64,000 bases of DNA from Propionibacterium sp. (GTDB taxonomy: Bacteria > Actinomycetota > Actinomycetes > Propionibacteriales > Propionibacteriaceae): NCBI GenBank assembly GCA_012517405.1, contig JAAYVB010000025.1, positions 124,001 through 188,000 on the forward strand, in the 5' to 3' direction. A program made the translations under genes and the position numbers. The notes below the pieces were generated by a model. It was not told the DNA's origin and ran no database searches. It was given only the letters and a program-made list of their open reading frames with translations. Positions 33,489-41,161 of the stretch are shown in pieces; position 1 is the stretch's first letter; each line of letters starts with the position of its first letter.

Positions 33489-33947
33489 TCAGACGAGGTT
33501 GCGCACGATCATGAACACCGCACCGACAACCCCCGCGATCCAATAGATCTTGGTCTGGGTGAGCGGACGCCAGGACTTCGGCGGACGCAACGCCGGTCCT
33601 CCGGCCAGTTCCACGGTCCAGGCGACCGCGCACACGATCAAGATTGGTAGCACCAGCACGAGCAGCGCGTTGTATCCCCAGGCTGCCGCCACGTCGCCTT
33701 CGGCCAGGGCGCCGGCGGCTCTGGTCGATCCACACAGCGGGCACTGGATTCCGGTGAGACTCAGCAATGGACAGGGCAGACCGATGCCGAAGAGCAGGTG
33801 AGCACCGGCGATCGCCGCACCGACTGCGCCGAAGCCCAGCAGACGCGACAGCGCTACTCCCGGCGAGAAGACCGCCGGGCCGGCCTCATGAGACTGCACA
33901 CCACCATTATCCGCGTGAGCCGCCCGCGCTGAACCCACCAGCCGCAT
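33489..33947 (-). CDS. DUF2752 family small membrane protein
   Basis: About 152 aa from an ATG at 33947; a GTG at 33902 (137 aa) is an alternative, and neither has a clear ribosome binding site. The DUF2752 hallmark is unmistakable: CPLLSLTGIQCPLCGSTRA, with Cys-Pro pairs and the CG.TRA segment, followed by AAWGYNALLVL. Hydrophobic helices lie before (GFGAVGAAIAGAHLLFGIG), after (LVLPILIVCAVAWTVEL) and at the C-terminus (IYWIAGVVGAVFMIV). The function of the family is unknown. It is divergent from the RDD gene across about 38 bp; in other actinobacteria such genes often neighbour RDD or CD225-type membrane proteins. Confidence 0.8.
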   Translation of the reverse strand: MRLVGSARAAHADNGGVQSHEAGPAVFSPGVALSRLLGFGAVGAAIAGAHLLFGIGLPCPLLSLTGIQCPLCGSTRAAGALAEGDVAAAWGYNALLVLVLPILIVCAVAWTVELAGGPALRPPKSWRPLTQTKIYWIAGVVGAVFMIVRNLV

Positions 33948-33985
33948 AGGATCAGTGGCGTCATGCAATCTGATTGGAGGCAGCC

Positions 33986-35233
33986 GTGAGCAACGACTAC
34001 TGGGGTCGCCCCGCTGAGGACCCTGGCCAAGACGCCGCGGGCAGCGACGAGAACGGCCAAGCGAGCCCGGAGACCGCGGGCCAGGCCAACCAAGAACAAA
34101 CCGGCAGCGCAGCGCCGACGTACGGCTCGCCTGCTTATGAGCAAACCGCAGGTGAGCAGCCGAGCACCGAGCCAGCAGCACCTTCCGCCTACGGGCAGCC
34201 CGACACACCATCCACCCCGCCGACCCAGGCCGGCTACGGGCAGTCGTCCTACGAGCAGCCGGGTGGCTACGGGCAGCAATCCGGTCCCCAACCGACCACT
34301 CCCAGCTATGGCCAGCCGGGCGCCCCGACTACCCCCGGCTACGGCCAGCCAGATGCCCCGACTACCCCAAGCTACGGACAGCCGGGCGCACAGCCCACCA
34401 CTCCCAGCTACGGACAGTCGTCGAGCTATGGCCAGCCCGGCTCGGGAACACCCAACTACGGCACCCCCAACTACGGACAGTCGTCGTCCTACGGGCAAGC
34501 GGCCGGCGAGCCGCCCTCGTCGTCCTACGGACAATCGAGTGGCCAGTCCTACGGCAGCGGCGACCAACAACAGTCCGGCGGGCAATCGTTCTACGGCCAA
34601 GATCCATACGGCCAGCAACAGCCCCGCTACGGCCAGGGCGCCGGTTCGCCTTCGGCCGACCCCTACGGCCAGCCGGCCGACCCCTATGGCCAGCAACCCG
34701 GCTACGGCCAGCCGACCGATTCGTATGGTCAGCCGACCTACTCGGGCAGCCTGTACGGCCCGGTCGGTGGCCCGGCGGCACCACTGGCCTCCTGGGGCAA
34801 GCGCGCACTCGGTGGCCTGATCGACTTCGTCCTGCCCGGCATCGTCATCGGCATCATCTCCTCCTTCTTCAATTCGGGCGGCAATGAGAGCATGATCGGC
34901 GGCATCGTCCAGTTCGTCCTGGGGGTCGGCTGGGTTGTCTACAACGTCGGCTACGTCGGCGGCAACACCGGGGTGACGTACGGCCGCAGGGTCGCCAAGA
35001 CCCGGCTGGTATCGGCGGCCACCGGCCAACCGATCGGGCCAGGAATGTCGATCCTGCGCTACTTCGCGCACATCGTCGACTCCATCATCTGCTACGTCGG
35101 ATGGCTCTTCCCGCTGTGGGACGCCAAGCGGCAGACCCTCGCAGACAAGATGCTCAACACCGTGGTGCTGGACGAGTCGCCGACGACCCCGCCGGCCCCC
35201 TACGGCCCGCCGCAGCAGCCCTACGGCTACTGA
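33986..35233 (+). CDS. RDD family membrane protein with YGQ-repeat low-complexity N-terminus
   Basis: 415 aa from a GTG at 33986 with GGAGG 6 nt upstream. Residues 1 to about 260 are low-complexity Tyr/Gly/Gln/Ser/Pro/Thr sequence with 18 YGQ triplets (SYGQPGAPTTPG, SYGQSSSYGQPGSG and similar), without charged clusters. The C-terminal part is an RDD domain: ASWGKRALGGLIDFVLPGIV with the Arg and Asp of the name, then membrane helices (GGIVQFVLGVGWVVYNVGYV), the conserved GVTYGRRVAKTRLV and LRYFAHIVDSIICYVGWLFPLWD, and a cytoplasmic DKMLNTVVL. RDD proteins include ion/proton antiporters and proteins of unknown role. The tail resembles prion-like phase-separating domains. Downstream is a tandem repeat, then a terminator. 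Confidence 0.88.
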   Translation: MSNDYWGRPAEDPGQDAAGSDENGQASPETAGQANQEQTGSAAPTYGSPAYEQTAGEQPSTEPAAPSAYGQPDTPSTPPTQAGYGQSSYEQPGGYGQQSGPQPTTPSYGQPGAPTTPGYGQPDAPTTPSYGQPGAQPTTPSYGQSSSYGQPGSGTPNYGTPNYGQSSSYGQAAGEPPSSSYGQSSGQSYGSGDQQQSGGQSFYGQDPYGQQQPRYGQGAGSPSADPYGQPADPYGQQPGYGQPTDSYGQPTYSGSLYGPVGGPAAPLASWGKRALGGLIDFVLPGIVIGIISSFFNSGGNESMIGGIVQFVLGVGWVVYNVGYVGGNTGVTYGRRVAKTRLVSAATGQPIGPGMSILRYFAHIVDSIICYVGWLFPLWDAKRQTLADKMLNTVVLDESPTTPPAPYGPPQQPYGY

Positions 35234-35242
35234 GTCACACAA

Positions 35243-35276
35243 TCACCAGCGCCTGAGCATTCACCAGCGCCTGAGC
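35243..35276 (+). repeat. 18-bp tandem repeat after the RDD gene
   Basis: TCACCAGCGCCTGAGC occurs at 35243-35258 and 35261-35276, a perfect 16-base repeat in an 18-bp period, in the short 3' region of the RDD gene. No function is apparent. Confidence 0.8.
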
Positions 35277-35286
35277 GATTACACGG

Positions 35287-35316
35287 GCGGGACGGTTCCC
35301 TGAGGAGCCGTCCCGC
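35287..35316 (+). terminator. Intrinsic terminator between the RDD gene and the ChiZ-like gene
   Basis: 13-bp stem (GCGGGACGGTTCC at 35287-35299 with 35304-35316, one G:U pair) and a 4-base loop, followed by TTTCGCT on the plus strand. Two convergent genes flank it. Confidence 0.82.
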
Positions 35317-35356
35317 TTTCGCTGTCCGAGGCCCTTCGCGCTGGTGACCGCAGCGC

Positions 35357-35713
35357 TCAGGCCAGACCCGGTGCCAGGGCGAGGTACTGCGAAACGACGA
35401 TCCACACTCCGAGCAGCACAGCCAGGGTGAAACCGATCATCATCACCACCAGGCCACGATCGGTCAGCGTGATCTCCTCGCGGCCAGCGACTGATCGCGT
35501 CGATGCTGGCGAAGCGGCCGCGGCCGAGGCCACCACCTGGTAGTAGGCCCCCGGAAGCGGCGATGCCGGTTGCCGGGGACCGCCCGCCCGAGTGGGCACG
35601 AAGCGCATCTGTGCACAGGGCCGCCGGTCGCCGTCGAGCAGGGCGCGCCTCGACCGTACGGGTGAGCCCGCGACGCGCCGGACATCGATCTGACTTTCCA
35701 CCGGGACGCTCAT
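35357..35713 (-). CDS. ChiZ/Rv2719c-like small membrane protein lacking LysM
   Basis: 118 aa from the ATG at 35713, preceded by GGAGGAAG. Residues 1-75 are basic and Ala/Pro-rich (VPTRAGGPRQPASPLPG). A single membrane helix near the end follows TLTDRGLV (VMMIGFTLAVLLGVWIVVS), and the protein stops nine residues later. The position divergent from lexA, the N-in topology and an SOS box 45 bp upstream match the SOS-induced cell-division suppressors ChiZ (Mycobacterium) and DivS-type proteins. These usually continue into a LysM domain, and none is found before the terminator here. Role in division arrest is inferred from context. Confidence 0.72.
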   Translation of the reverse strand: MSVPVESQIDVRRVAGSPVRSRRALLDGDRRPCAQMRFVPTRAGGPRQPASPLPGAYYQVVASAAAASPASTRSVAGREEITLTDRGLVVMMIGFTLAVLLGVWIVVSQYLALAPGLA

Positions 35714-35757
35714 CTTGCTTCCTCCATCCGCCCGGCCATCCGCCGCAGCTAACAGGA

Positions 35758-35773
35758 TCGAACGTGTGTTCGA
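35758..35773. promoter_or_regulatory. SOS box (LexA operator) for the ChiZ-like gene
   Basis: Perfect palindrome TCGAAC-GTGT-GTTCGA, the actinobacterial LexA consensus, 45 bp before the ATG at 35713. A degenerate copy (TCGTTC-AAGT-GTTCGA) lies at 35800-35815. Confidence 0.9.
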
Positions 35774-35934
35774 TGCACAGCCTAGCGAGCCGTCCGCGAT
35801 CGTTCAAGTGTTCGATTCGCTTCTTTCTCGCCGTCTGAAAACCATGCAAGCAGGGCCCACTGACAAAACCACTCGGATGATTCCCGCCGCATCTGTGGTC
35901 CGTGGTTCGCCGATCGCACCCATTGGCGACACGC

Positions 35935-35950
35935 TCGAACAGATGTTTGA
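35935..35950. promoter_or_regulatory. SOS box (LexA operator) for lexA
   Basis: TCGAAC-AGAT-GTTTGA, one base off a perfect palindrome, 31 bp before the lexA ATG and overlapping the predicted -35 element. Binding would block RNA polymerase, giving autoregulation. Confidence 0.88.
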
Positions 35951-35975
35951 ATGACGCCCCCGGATGCTCTAGCGT
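35947..35975 (+). promoter_or_regulatory. lexA promoter, probably giving a leaderless mRNA
   Basis: TTGAAT (35947-35952), a 17-nt spacer and TAGCGT (35970-35975) form a housekeeping-type promoter. The -10 hexamer ends 6 nt before the lexA ATG, and no Shine-Dalgarno is present, so transcription probably starts at the ATG. Confidence 0.6.
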
Positions 35976-35981
35976 TGTCTC

Positions 35982-36770
35982 ATGATCACAGTGAGGCGTC
36001 CACCCGCCACCCCTCGCCGTGCCGGCCGGCCATCCAACGAAGACATCGCCCGCGATCTGGGCTTGGACAACGTCGCCGAACTACCCGACAGCTCCGAGGA
36101 CGAACTGGGGCTGACCGCCCGTCAGCGCCGCATCCTGGAGTTCATCCAGGAAACCGTGTCGTCTCGCGGCTACCCACCCAGCATCCGCGAAGTGGGCGAG
36201 GCCGTCGGCCTGGCCAGTTCCTCCAGCGTTTCTCATCAGCTGAAGGCCCTGGAGGCCAAGGGTTTCCTGCGACGCGACCCGAATCGTCCGCGGGCCCTCG
36301 AGGTCATTCTTCCGACCCGGACGGCCTCCCCAACAGAACCCGAGGCCGAGCCGCTCGGCCAAGACGACGCCACCGATTCGGGTGACCGGTCACCGAGCGC
36401 CGTCGCTGTGCCGGTGCTCGGCAGCATCGCCGCCGGCGTGCCGATTCTCGCTGACGAACAGGTGGAGCAGGTGTTGCCGCTGCCACGCGAGCTCGTCGGA
36501 CAGGGGACCTTGTTCTCACTCAAGGTGCGCGGAGACTCGATGGTGGACGCAGCAATCTGCGATGGCGACTATGTGGTCGTCCGTCAGCAGCCCACTGCGG
36601 ACAATGGCGACATCGTAGCGGCGTTGCTCGACGGGGAGGCCACCGTGAAGACGTTGCGCCGTGTGCCGGGCCAGGTCTGGCTGATGCCGCACAATCCGGC
36701 CTACCAGCCGATCGACGGTAACGACGCCGCGATTCTCGGCAAGGTTGTCGCGGTTCTGCGGCGGATCTGA
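35982..36770 (+). CDS. lexA: SOS repressor LexA
   Basis: Repressor and serine-lysine self-protease, 262 aa. The winged helix-turn-helix spans about residues 43-110 ([38 protein letters not shown]). The cleavage site is Ala151-Gly152 in SIAAGVP. The catalytic Ser186 is in RGDSMVDA and Lys223 in EATVKTL. RecA-stimulated cleavage releases the regulon. A 42-residue N-terminal extension ([19 protein letters not shown]) precedes the domain, as in several actinobacterial LexA proteins; internal starts are possible, but the promoter position supports the ATG at 35982. It is divergent from the ChiZ-like gene and convergent with dinG. Confidence 0.97.
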   Translation: MITVRRPPATPRRAGRPSNEDIARDLGLDNVAELPDSSEDELGLTARQRRILEFIQETVSSRGYPPSIREVGEAVGLASSSSVSHQLKALEAKGFLRRDPNRPRALEVILPTRTASPTEPEAEPLGQDDATDSGDRSPSAVAVPVLGSIAAGVPILADEQVEQVLPLPRELVGQGTLFSLKVRGDSMVDAAICDGDYVVVRQQPTADNGDIVAALLDGEATVKTLRRVPGQVWLMPHNPAYQPIDGNDAAILGKVVAVLRRI

Positions 36771-36779
36771 GCCGGACCG

Positions 36780-38786
36780 CTAGCTGGTCCCCAAACGCTG
36801 CAATGCCTGGATTGCCACCTCGGCGTCGGTGGTGGTCCAAAACGGCGGCAACGAGGCTCGCAGGAAGCCGCTGTAGCGGGCCTTGATCAGCCGCGGGTCG
36901 AGGACCGCCACCACGCCCCGGTCGCTCGTCGAACGGATCAGGCGTCCGGCACCCTGGGCCAGCAGCAGGGCCGCATGACTCGCGGCCACCTGCATGAAGC
37001 CGTTGCCGCCGGCCTGAGCGACAGCTTGTTGTCGGGCCTGCATCAGCGGATCATCGGGCCGCGGGAACGGGATCTTGTCGATCACCACCAGCCGGCAGGT
37101 GTCCCCCGGCACATCAATGCCCTGCCACAGCGACATCGTGCCCAGCAGCACGGAATCCTCTTCGGCAATGAAGGTGCGGGTGAGCTCACTGAGATTCGCC
37201 TCGCCCTGGCACATCACGTTCAGCCCCGGGAGTGCGCCGCGCAGGTGCTCTGCGGCTGCTTCGGCAGACCGCTGCGAGGCGAACAGGCCGAGCGTGCGGC
37301 CATCCGCGGCCCAGATGAGCTCAGCCAGTTCCGCCAGCGCGTCGGCGCCGATACCATCGCGGCCGGGGTTGCGCAGCCCGGTCGCCACATACAAGATGCC
37401 CTGTTTGGCGTAGTCGAAAGGAGATCCGACATCGATGGCACGCCACTGCCCGGCGTCGCCGGCCTCGGTACCGGCCGCGATACGGTCCGCACGGCGCAGC
37501 CCGACGCTCCCGGCCATCGACTCGAATGCACCACCGACCGTCAACGTCGCCGACGTCAGGATCGTCGGATGTTCTTCCAGAACGTTCTCGCGCATCAGTC
37601 CCGCAACCGACAGCGGCGCAACGTTGAGCTGACGGCCGAAGCGATCGTGCGCGCTCAGCCAGACCACATCGTGCTCGTCGAGTCTGGCCATGCGCTCGGC
37701 GATCTCGAAGATCTCTTTCATCGCCGACGCCGCCTGTTGCCGCTGCTCCGGATCGGAGCTCTGCCCGGACCCCGTCGCCAGCGCCGAAACCGCCCGGCGG
37801 CTGACCTCGCGCACCAACGCGGCGGCCTCGACCGCGAGCGAACCCGGCTCCGTGATGCGCCCAGGCGCCACCTCGGCCAGTGCATCAGCGAAGGTGTCGG
37901 CGACCTCCAGCAATTCTGTGGCCAGGTCATCGTCCAGCCAAGCGCTCGCCCGCTTGGAGACCCGTCCGATCTGCTGCGCCGACAGTTCGCTGCTCGCCGC
38001 ACCGGTGACCCGGTTGACCAGTTCGTGCGCCTCATCGATGATGACCGGGCCGTACTCGGGCAGCGCCGTGCCGCCATGCATGGCGTTGATGGCCAGCAGC
38101 GCGTGGTTGGTGACCACCAGGTCGGCCTGCCTGGCCCTGGCTCGCGCCTCCTCGACGAAGCACTCTGCGCCGTAGGGGCAGACGTTGGCCCCCAGGCATT
38201 CGCGTACCGGCACCGAGACCTGCGCCCAGGCCCGCGGGGAATGGCTCGGTGCGTCGTCCCGGTCGGCAAGTCCGCCGTCCTTGGCCTGGTCATCAGCCCA
38301 TTCGCGGAGCGCGATGACCTCGGCTCCCAGACTGGAGGTGGCATCGGATCCCGAATCGCGCACCGCCTCGACGAGCTCGGCGCCGCCGAGCAGCGAATCC
38401 TGTTCGCCACCCGTCTGATCGCGTACCCGCAGCAGGCAGATGTAGTTCGAACGTCCCTTGAGGATCTGCGTGCGTGGCTCGCGACCCACGACCGAGGCGA
38501 CCGCACGCGCGGCGATCGGAATGTCTTTGTGGGCCAGCTGAGCCTGCAATGCCAAGGTGGCCGTGGCCACCAGCGCGGTCTGTTTCGATCCCACTGCCCA
38601 GATCATCGCCGGGATGAGGTAGCCGAGCGACTTTCCGGTGCCGGTGCCGGCCTGGACGAGCAGGTGAACCCCCTCGTCCAGGCTCGCCGCCACCTGATCG
38701 CTCATCGTCTGCTGTCCCGGACGCGAGGTGCCTCCGAGAGCAGCGACCGCCGCAGCCAGCGCCTGGGAGGCTTGGCCAGGCAGATC
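36780..38786 (-). CDS. dinG: DinG/XPD-family ATP-dependent DNA helicase
   Basis: About 670 aa (start codon at 38792 or the nearby in-frame codon), superfamily 2 helicase with an iron-sulphur domain. Walker A is AGTGTGKS at residues 48-55, and DEAH lies at 253-256. Four cysteines expected to bind the 4Fe-4S cluster are Cys119, Cys199, Cys205 and Cys211 (NYICLL, ECLGANVCPYGAEC). Motif VI region is near GAGRLIRSTSDRG. DinG-type enzymes unwind D-loops, R-loops and G-quadruplexes. The start overlaps the end of hflX by a few bases, so it is downstream in the hflX transcript. It sits convergently next to lexA, but I found no SOS box of its own. Confidence 0.94.
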   Translation of the reverse strand, partial: DLPGQASQALAAAVAALGGTSRPGQQTMSDQVAASLDEGVHLLVQAGTGTGKSLGYLIPAMIWAVGSKQTALVATATLALQAQLAHKDIPIAARAVASVVGREPRTQILKGRSNYICLLRVRDQTGGEQDSLLGGAELVEAVRDSGSDATSSLGAEVIALREWADDQAKDGGLADRDDAPSHSPRAWAQVSVPVRECLGANVCPYGAECFVEEARARARQADLVVTNHALLAINAMHGGTALPEYGPVIIDEAHELVNRVTGAASSELSAQQIGRVSKRASAWLDDDLATELLEVADTFADALAEVAPGRITEPGSLAVEAAALVREVSRRAVSALATGSGQSSDPEQRQQAASAMKEIFEIAERMARLDEHDVVWLSAHDRFGRQLNVAPLSVAGLMRENVLEEHPTILTSATLTVGGAFESMAGSVGLRRADRIAAGTEAGDAGQWRAIDVGSPFDYAKQGILYVATGLRNPGRDGIGADALAELAELIWAADGRTLGLFASQRSAEAAAEHLRGALPGLNVMCQGEANLSELTRTFIAEEDSVLLGTMSLWQGIDVPGDTCRLVVIDKIPFPRPDDPLMQARQQAVAQAGGNGFMQVAASHAALLLAQGAGRLIRSTSDRGVVAVLDPRLIKARYSGFLRASLPPFWTTTDAEVAIQALQRLGTS

Positions 38787-38788
38787 GC

Positions 38789-40270
38789 TCACTGCGGCTG
38801 CCTGTTGGCCTGGGCGTACGGGTTCAGTTGGGCCGCCAGATCGGGATGCACCCGCGCCGTGATCAGCGTGCCGCCGGGCTCATGCTCGAGACTGAACACA
38901 TCCGCCTCCCGGTGCACCCGGTCAACCAGATCGCCCCGGTCCCACGGCACCAGCGCGGTGATCTCGGTCTGCGGTACCGGCAACCGCCGCTCGATCGTCT
39001 CGCGGAGCGTCTCGATGCCCTCGCCCGTTCGGGCCGACACCGCGATCGCTTCGGGATATCGGCGCATCACGACCGCGAGCACGTCGGGATCGGCCTGGTC
39101 GATCTTGTTGATGACCAGCTGCTCGGGACGATCCGACGCGCCGATCTCGGCCAATACGGTCCGCACCGCGTCGATCTGGCCGAGCGGGTCGGCGTCGGAA
39201 CCGTCGACGACGTGCACCAGCAGGTCGGCGTCCACGGTCTCTTCCAGGGTCGAGCGGAAGGCTTCCACCAGATCGGTGGGGAGATGGCGGACGAAGCCGA
39301 CCGTGTCGGTGAGGGTGTAGACCCGGCCATCGGCAGTCGTCGTGCGGCGGGTGGTCGGATCCAGGGTCGCGAACAACGCATCCTCGACCAGCACGCCGGC
39401 ATGGGTGAGCCGGTTCAGCAGCGACGACTTGCCGGCATTGGTGTAACCGACGATCGCCACCGAAGGGACGCGGTGCCGTTGCCGGTCGGCGCGCTTGATG
39501 GCACGCGTACCTTCCATCTCGCGCAGCTTGCCGCGCAGCACCGAGATGCGATGGTTGATCCGCCGCCGGTCGGTCTCAATCTTCGTCTCACCGGGTCCGC
39601 GTCCACCGATCCCCGCGCCGCCGGAGGCCCGGCCGCCCACCTGGCGGCTCAGATTGCCGCCCCAGCCGCGCAGCCGCTGCTTGAGGTAGTTGAGTTGCGC
39701 GAGTTCGACCTGCGCCTTGCCCTCCACGCTCTTGGCATGCTGGGCAAAGATGTCGAGAATCAGTGCCGTCCGGTCGACAACCTTGACGCCGATCCGGTCT
39801 TCCAGGGTGCGCAATTGAGCTGGGCTCAATTCGCCGTCGCAGATCACCGTGTCGGCTCCGGTCGCCTGCACCACTTCTCGTACTTCGTCGACCTTGCCGC
39901 GCCCGACATAGGTGGCCGGATCGGGCTTCTGCCGGCGCTGCACCAGCCCTTCCAGCACCTGCGAACCGGCCGTCTCGGCCAGCGCCTTCAGTTCGAACAT
40001 GGCGTTGTCGACGTCCTGCTGCGTGCCCGTGGTCCAGACACTGACCAGCACGACCCGTTCCAGCCGTAGCTGGCGGTACTCGACCTCGCTGACGTCTTCT
40101 AGTTCGGTCGACAAGCCGGCCACCCGCCGCAGCGAATGGCGCTGGGCTAGATCGAGTTCCCCGTCGTCGGCTTCGTCGTCCCAGTCGTCATCATCGAAAA
40201 GCTCGTCCGGATCGGTGTGCTCGTCGTCGGTATCCCAGGTCTCTTCGTGGTTCAGGGCATCGTCTGTCAT
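38789..40270 (-). CDS. hflX: Ribosome-associated GTPase HflX
   Basis: 493 aa from the ATG at 40270 (a TTG two codons upstream is in frame but overlaps the shared promoter-like motif). An acidic N-terminal extension of about 40 residues (DDEHTDPDELFDDDDWDDE) is unusual. The HflX N-domain contains VGRGKVDEVREVVQATGAD, and the glycine-rich linker GGRASGGAGIGGRGPGETK marks HflX. The G domain holds GYTNAGKSS (G1), DTVGFVR (G3) and NKIDQAD (G4). HflX splits stalled 70S ribosomes, and in mycobacteria it contributes to macrolide tolerance. It lies in the dapF-hflX-dinG order. The 14-bp motif upstream is identical to that before hrpA. Confidence 0.96.
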   Translation of the reverse strand: MTDDALNHEETWDTDDEHTDPDELFDDDDWDDEADDGELDLAQRHSLRRVAGLSTELEDVSEVEYRQLRLERVVLVSVWTTGTQQDVDNAMFELKALAETAGSQVLEGLVQRRQKPDPATYVGRGKVDEVREVVQATGADTVICDGELSPAQLRTLEDRIGVKVVDRTALILDIFAQHAKSVEGKAQVELAQLNYLKQRLRGWGGNLSRQVGGRASGGAGIGGRGPGETKIETDRRRINHRISVLRGKLREMEGTRAIKRADRQRHRVPSVAIVGYTNAGKSSLLNRLTHAGVLVEDALFATLDPTTRRTTTADGRVYTLTDTVGFVRHLPTDLVEAFRSTLEETVDADLLVHVVDGSDADPLGQIDAVRTVLAEIGASDRPEQLVINKIDQADPDVLAVVMRRYPEAIAVSARTGEGIETLRETIERRLPVPQTEITALVPWDRGDLVDRVHREADVFSLEHEPGGTLITARVHPDLAAQLNPYAQANRQPQ

Positions 40271-40277
40271 CGTCAAA

Positions 40278-40291
40278 CAAGCTTATGCGCA
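40278..40291 (-). promoter_or_regulatory. Motif TGCGCATAAGCTTG before hflX (putative -10 region)
   Basis: Same 14-mer as before hrpA, here 7 nt before the hflX ATG. TAAGCT would act as a -10 hexamer and give a leaderless or nearly leaderless transcript. No Shine-Dalgarno precedes the ATG. Confidence 0.5.
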
Positions 40292-40321
40292 GTGGCCAGC
40301 GGGCCCGGCATGAGCCATGGC

Positions 40322-41149
40322 TCACTGTTTGGGCAGGGTGACCCTGCCCTGCGCAACAACCACGGCCGGGCCCGTCAGGTAAGCCTGGTCATCATCGACC
40401 TCGACCTTGAGGGCGCCGCCGGGCACGGTGACCGTCAGGGAGCCGGTCTGCCGGCCCAGGGAATGCAGCTGGGCCGCCGCGGAGGCGACCACGCCGGTAC
40501 CGCACGATTGGGTCTCCCCCACTCCCCGTTCGAAGACCCGCATCTGCAAGGCGTTCTCGGCGACCGGCACGACGAATTCGACATTGACACCGGCCGGATA
40601 CACCGCCTGGTCGAACGTCGGCGCGACGCTCAGATCGAGTGCGCGGAGTTGCTCGACGTCGTCCAGTCGGACCACTGCGTGCGGGTTGCCCACATCGACC
40701 GTGGTGGCGTCGTAGCGGCGGCCATTCGATTCGATCCAGGTCGGCTGCTCAGCGACGCGCACCCGGCCCATGCTGACCTTGATGCGTCCGTCCAGGCAGG
40801 CCCAGGCCTTGCGCAGGCCTGCCCGGGTGGCGATCTCGACGGGTTCGGCGTCCACCAGGCCCTGATCGAGCAGATAGCGGACGAACAATCGCAGGCCGTT
40901 GCCGCACATCTCGGCGATCGAGCCATCCGCATTGCGGTAGTCCATGAACCACAGGTCGGGCTTGCCCTGCCATTCGGGAATCAACTCGCTGCGCACGGCG
41001 CGCAACACGCCGTCGGCGCCGATGCCGCCACGCCGGTCGCACAGCCATCGGACGGTGTCGGCAGACAGCGGCGTCATGGCTTCGCGGTCGACCAGAATCA
41101 CGAAGTCATTGTGGGTGGCATGCCCCTTGGCAAAGCTCAGCGTCTGCAC
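40322..41149 (-). CDS. dapF: Diaminopimelate epimerase
   Basis: Cofactor-independent epimerase converting LL- to meso-diaminopimelate in lysine and peptidoglycan synthesis. 275 aa. The two catalytic cysteines are in place: Cys82 in AEMCGNGLRL and Cys216 in TQSCGTGVVA. Other motifs are KGHATHNDFVILVD at the N-terminus and VGNPHAVV. It follows miaA by 12 bp on the same strand, so it belongs to the recA-recX-miaB-miaA-dapF transcript or a sub-operon. In actinobacteria with LL-DAP walls the enzyme still supplies meso-DAP for lysine. Confidence 0.96.
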   Translation of the reverse strand: MQTLSFAKGHATHNDFVILVDREAMTPLSADTVRWLCDRRGGIGADGVLRAVRSELIPEWQGKPDLWFMDYRNADGSIAEMCGNGLRLFVRYLLDQGLVDAEPVEIATRAGLRKAWACLDGRIKVSMGRVRVAEQPTWIESNGRRYDATTVDVGNPHAVVRLDDVEQLRALDLSVAPTFDQAVYPAGVNVEFVVPVAENALQMRVFERGVGETQSCGTGVVASAAAQLHSLGRQTGSLTVTVPGGALKVEVDDDQAYLTGPAVVVAQGRVTLPKQ

Positions 41150-41161
41150 GCGACCAGTCTG

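Noticed and set aside
35800-35815. Second SOS-like site TCGTTC-AAGT-GTTCGA
   Set aside because: The left half has two deviations from the consensus; kept only as a note beside the perfect box.
36975-39320. 781-codon plus-strand frame over dinG and hflX
   Set aside because: Antisense to two confidently identified genes and crosses their boundary; no ribosome binding site or known domain.
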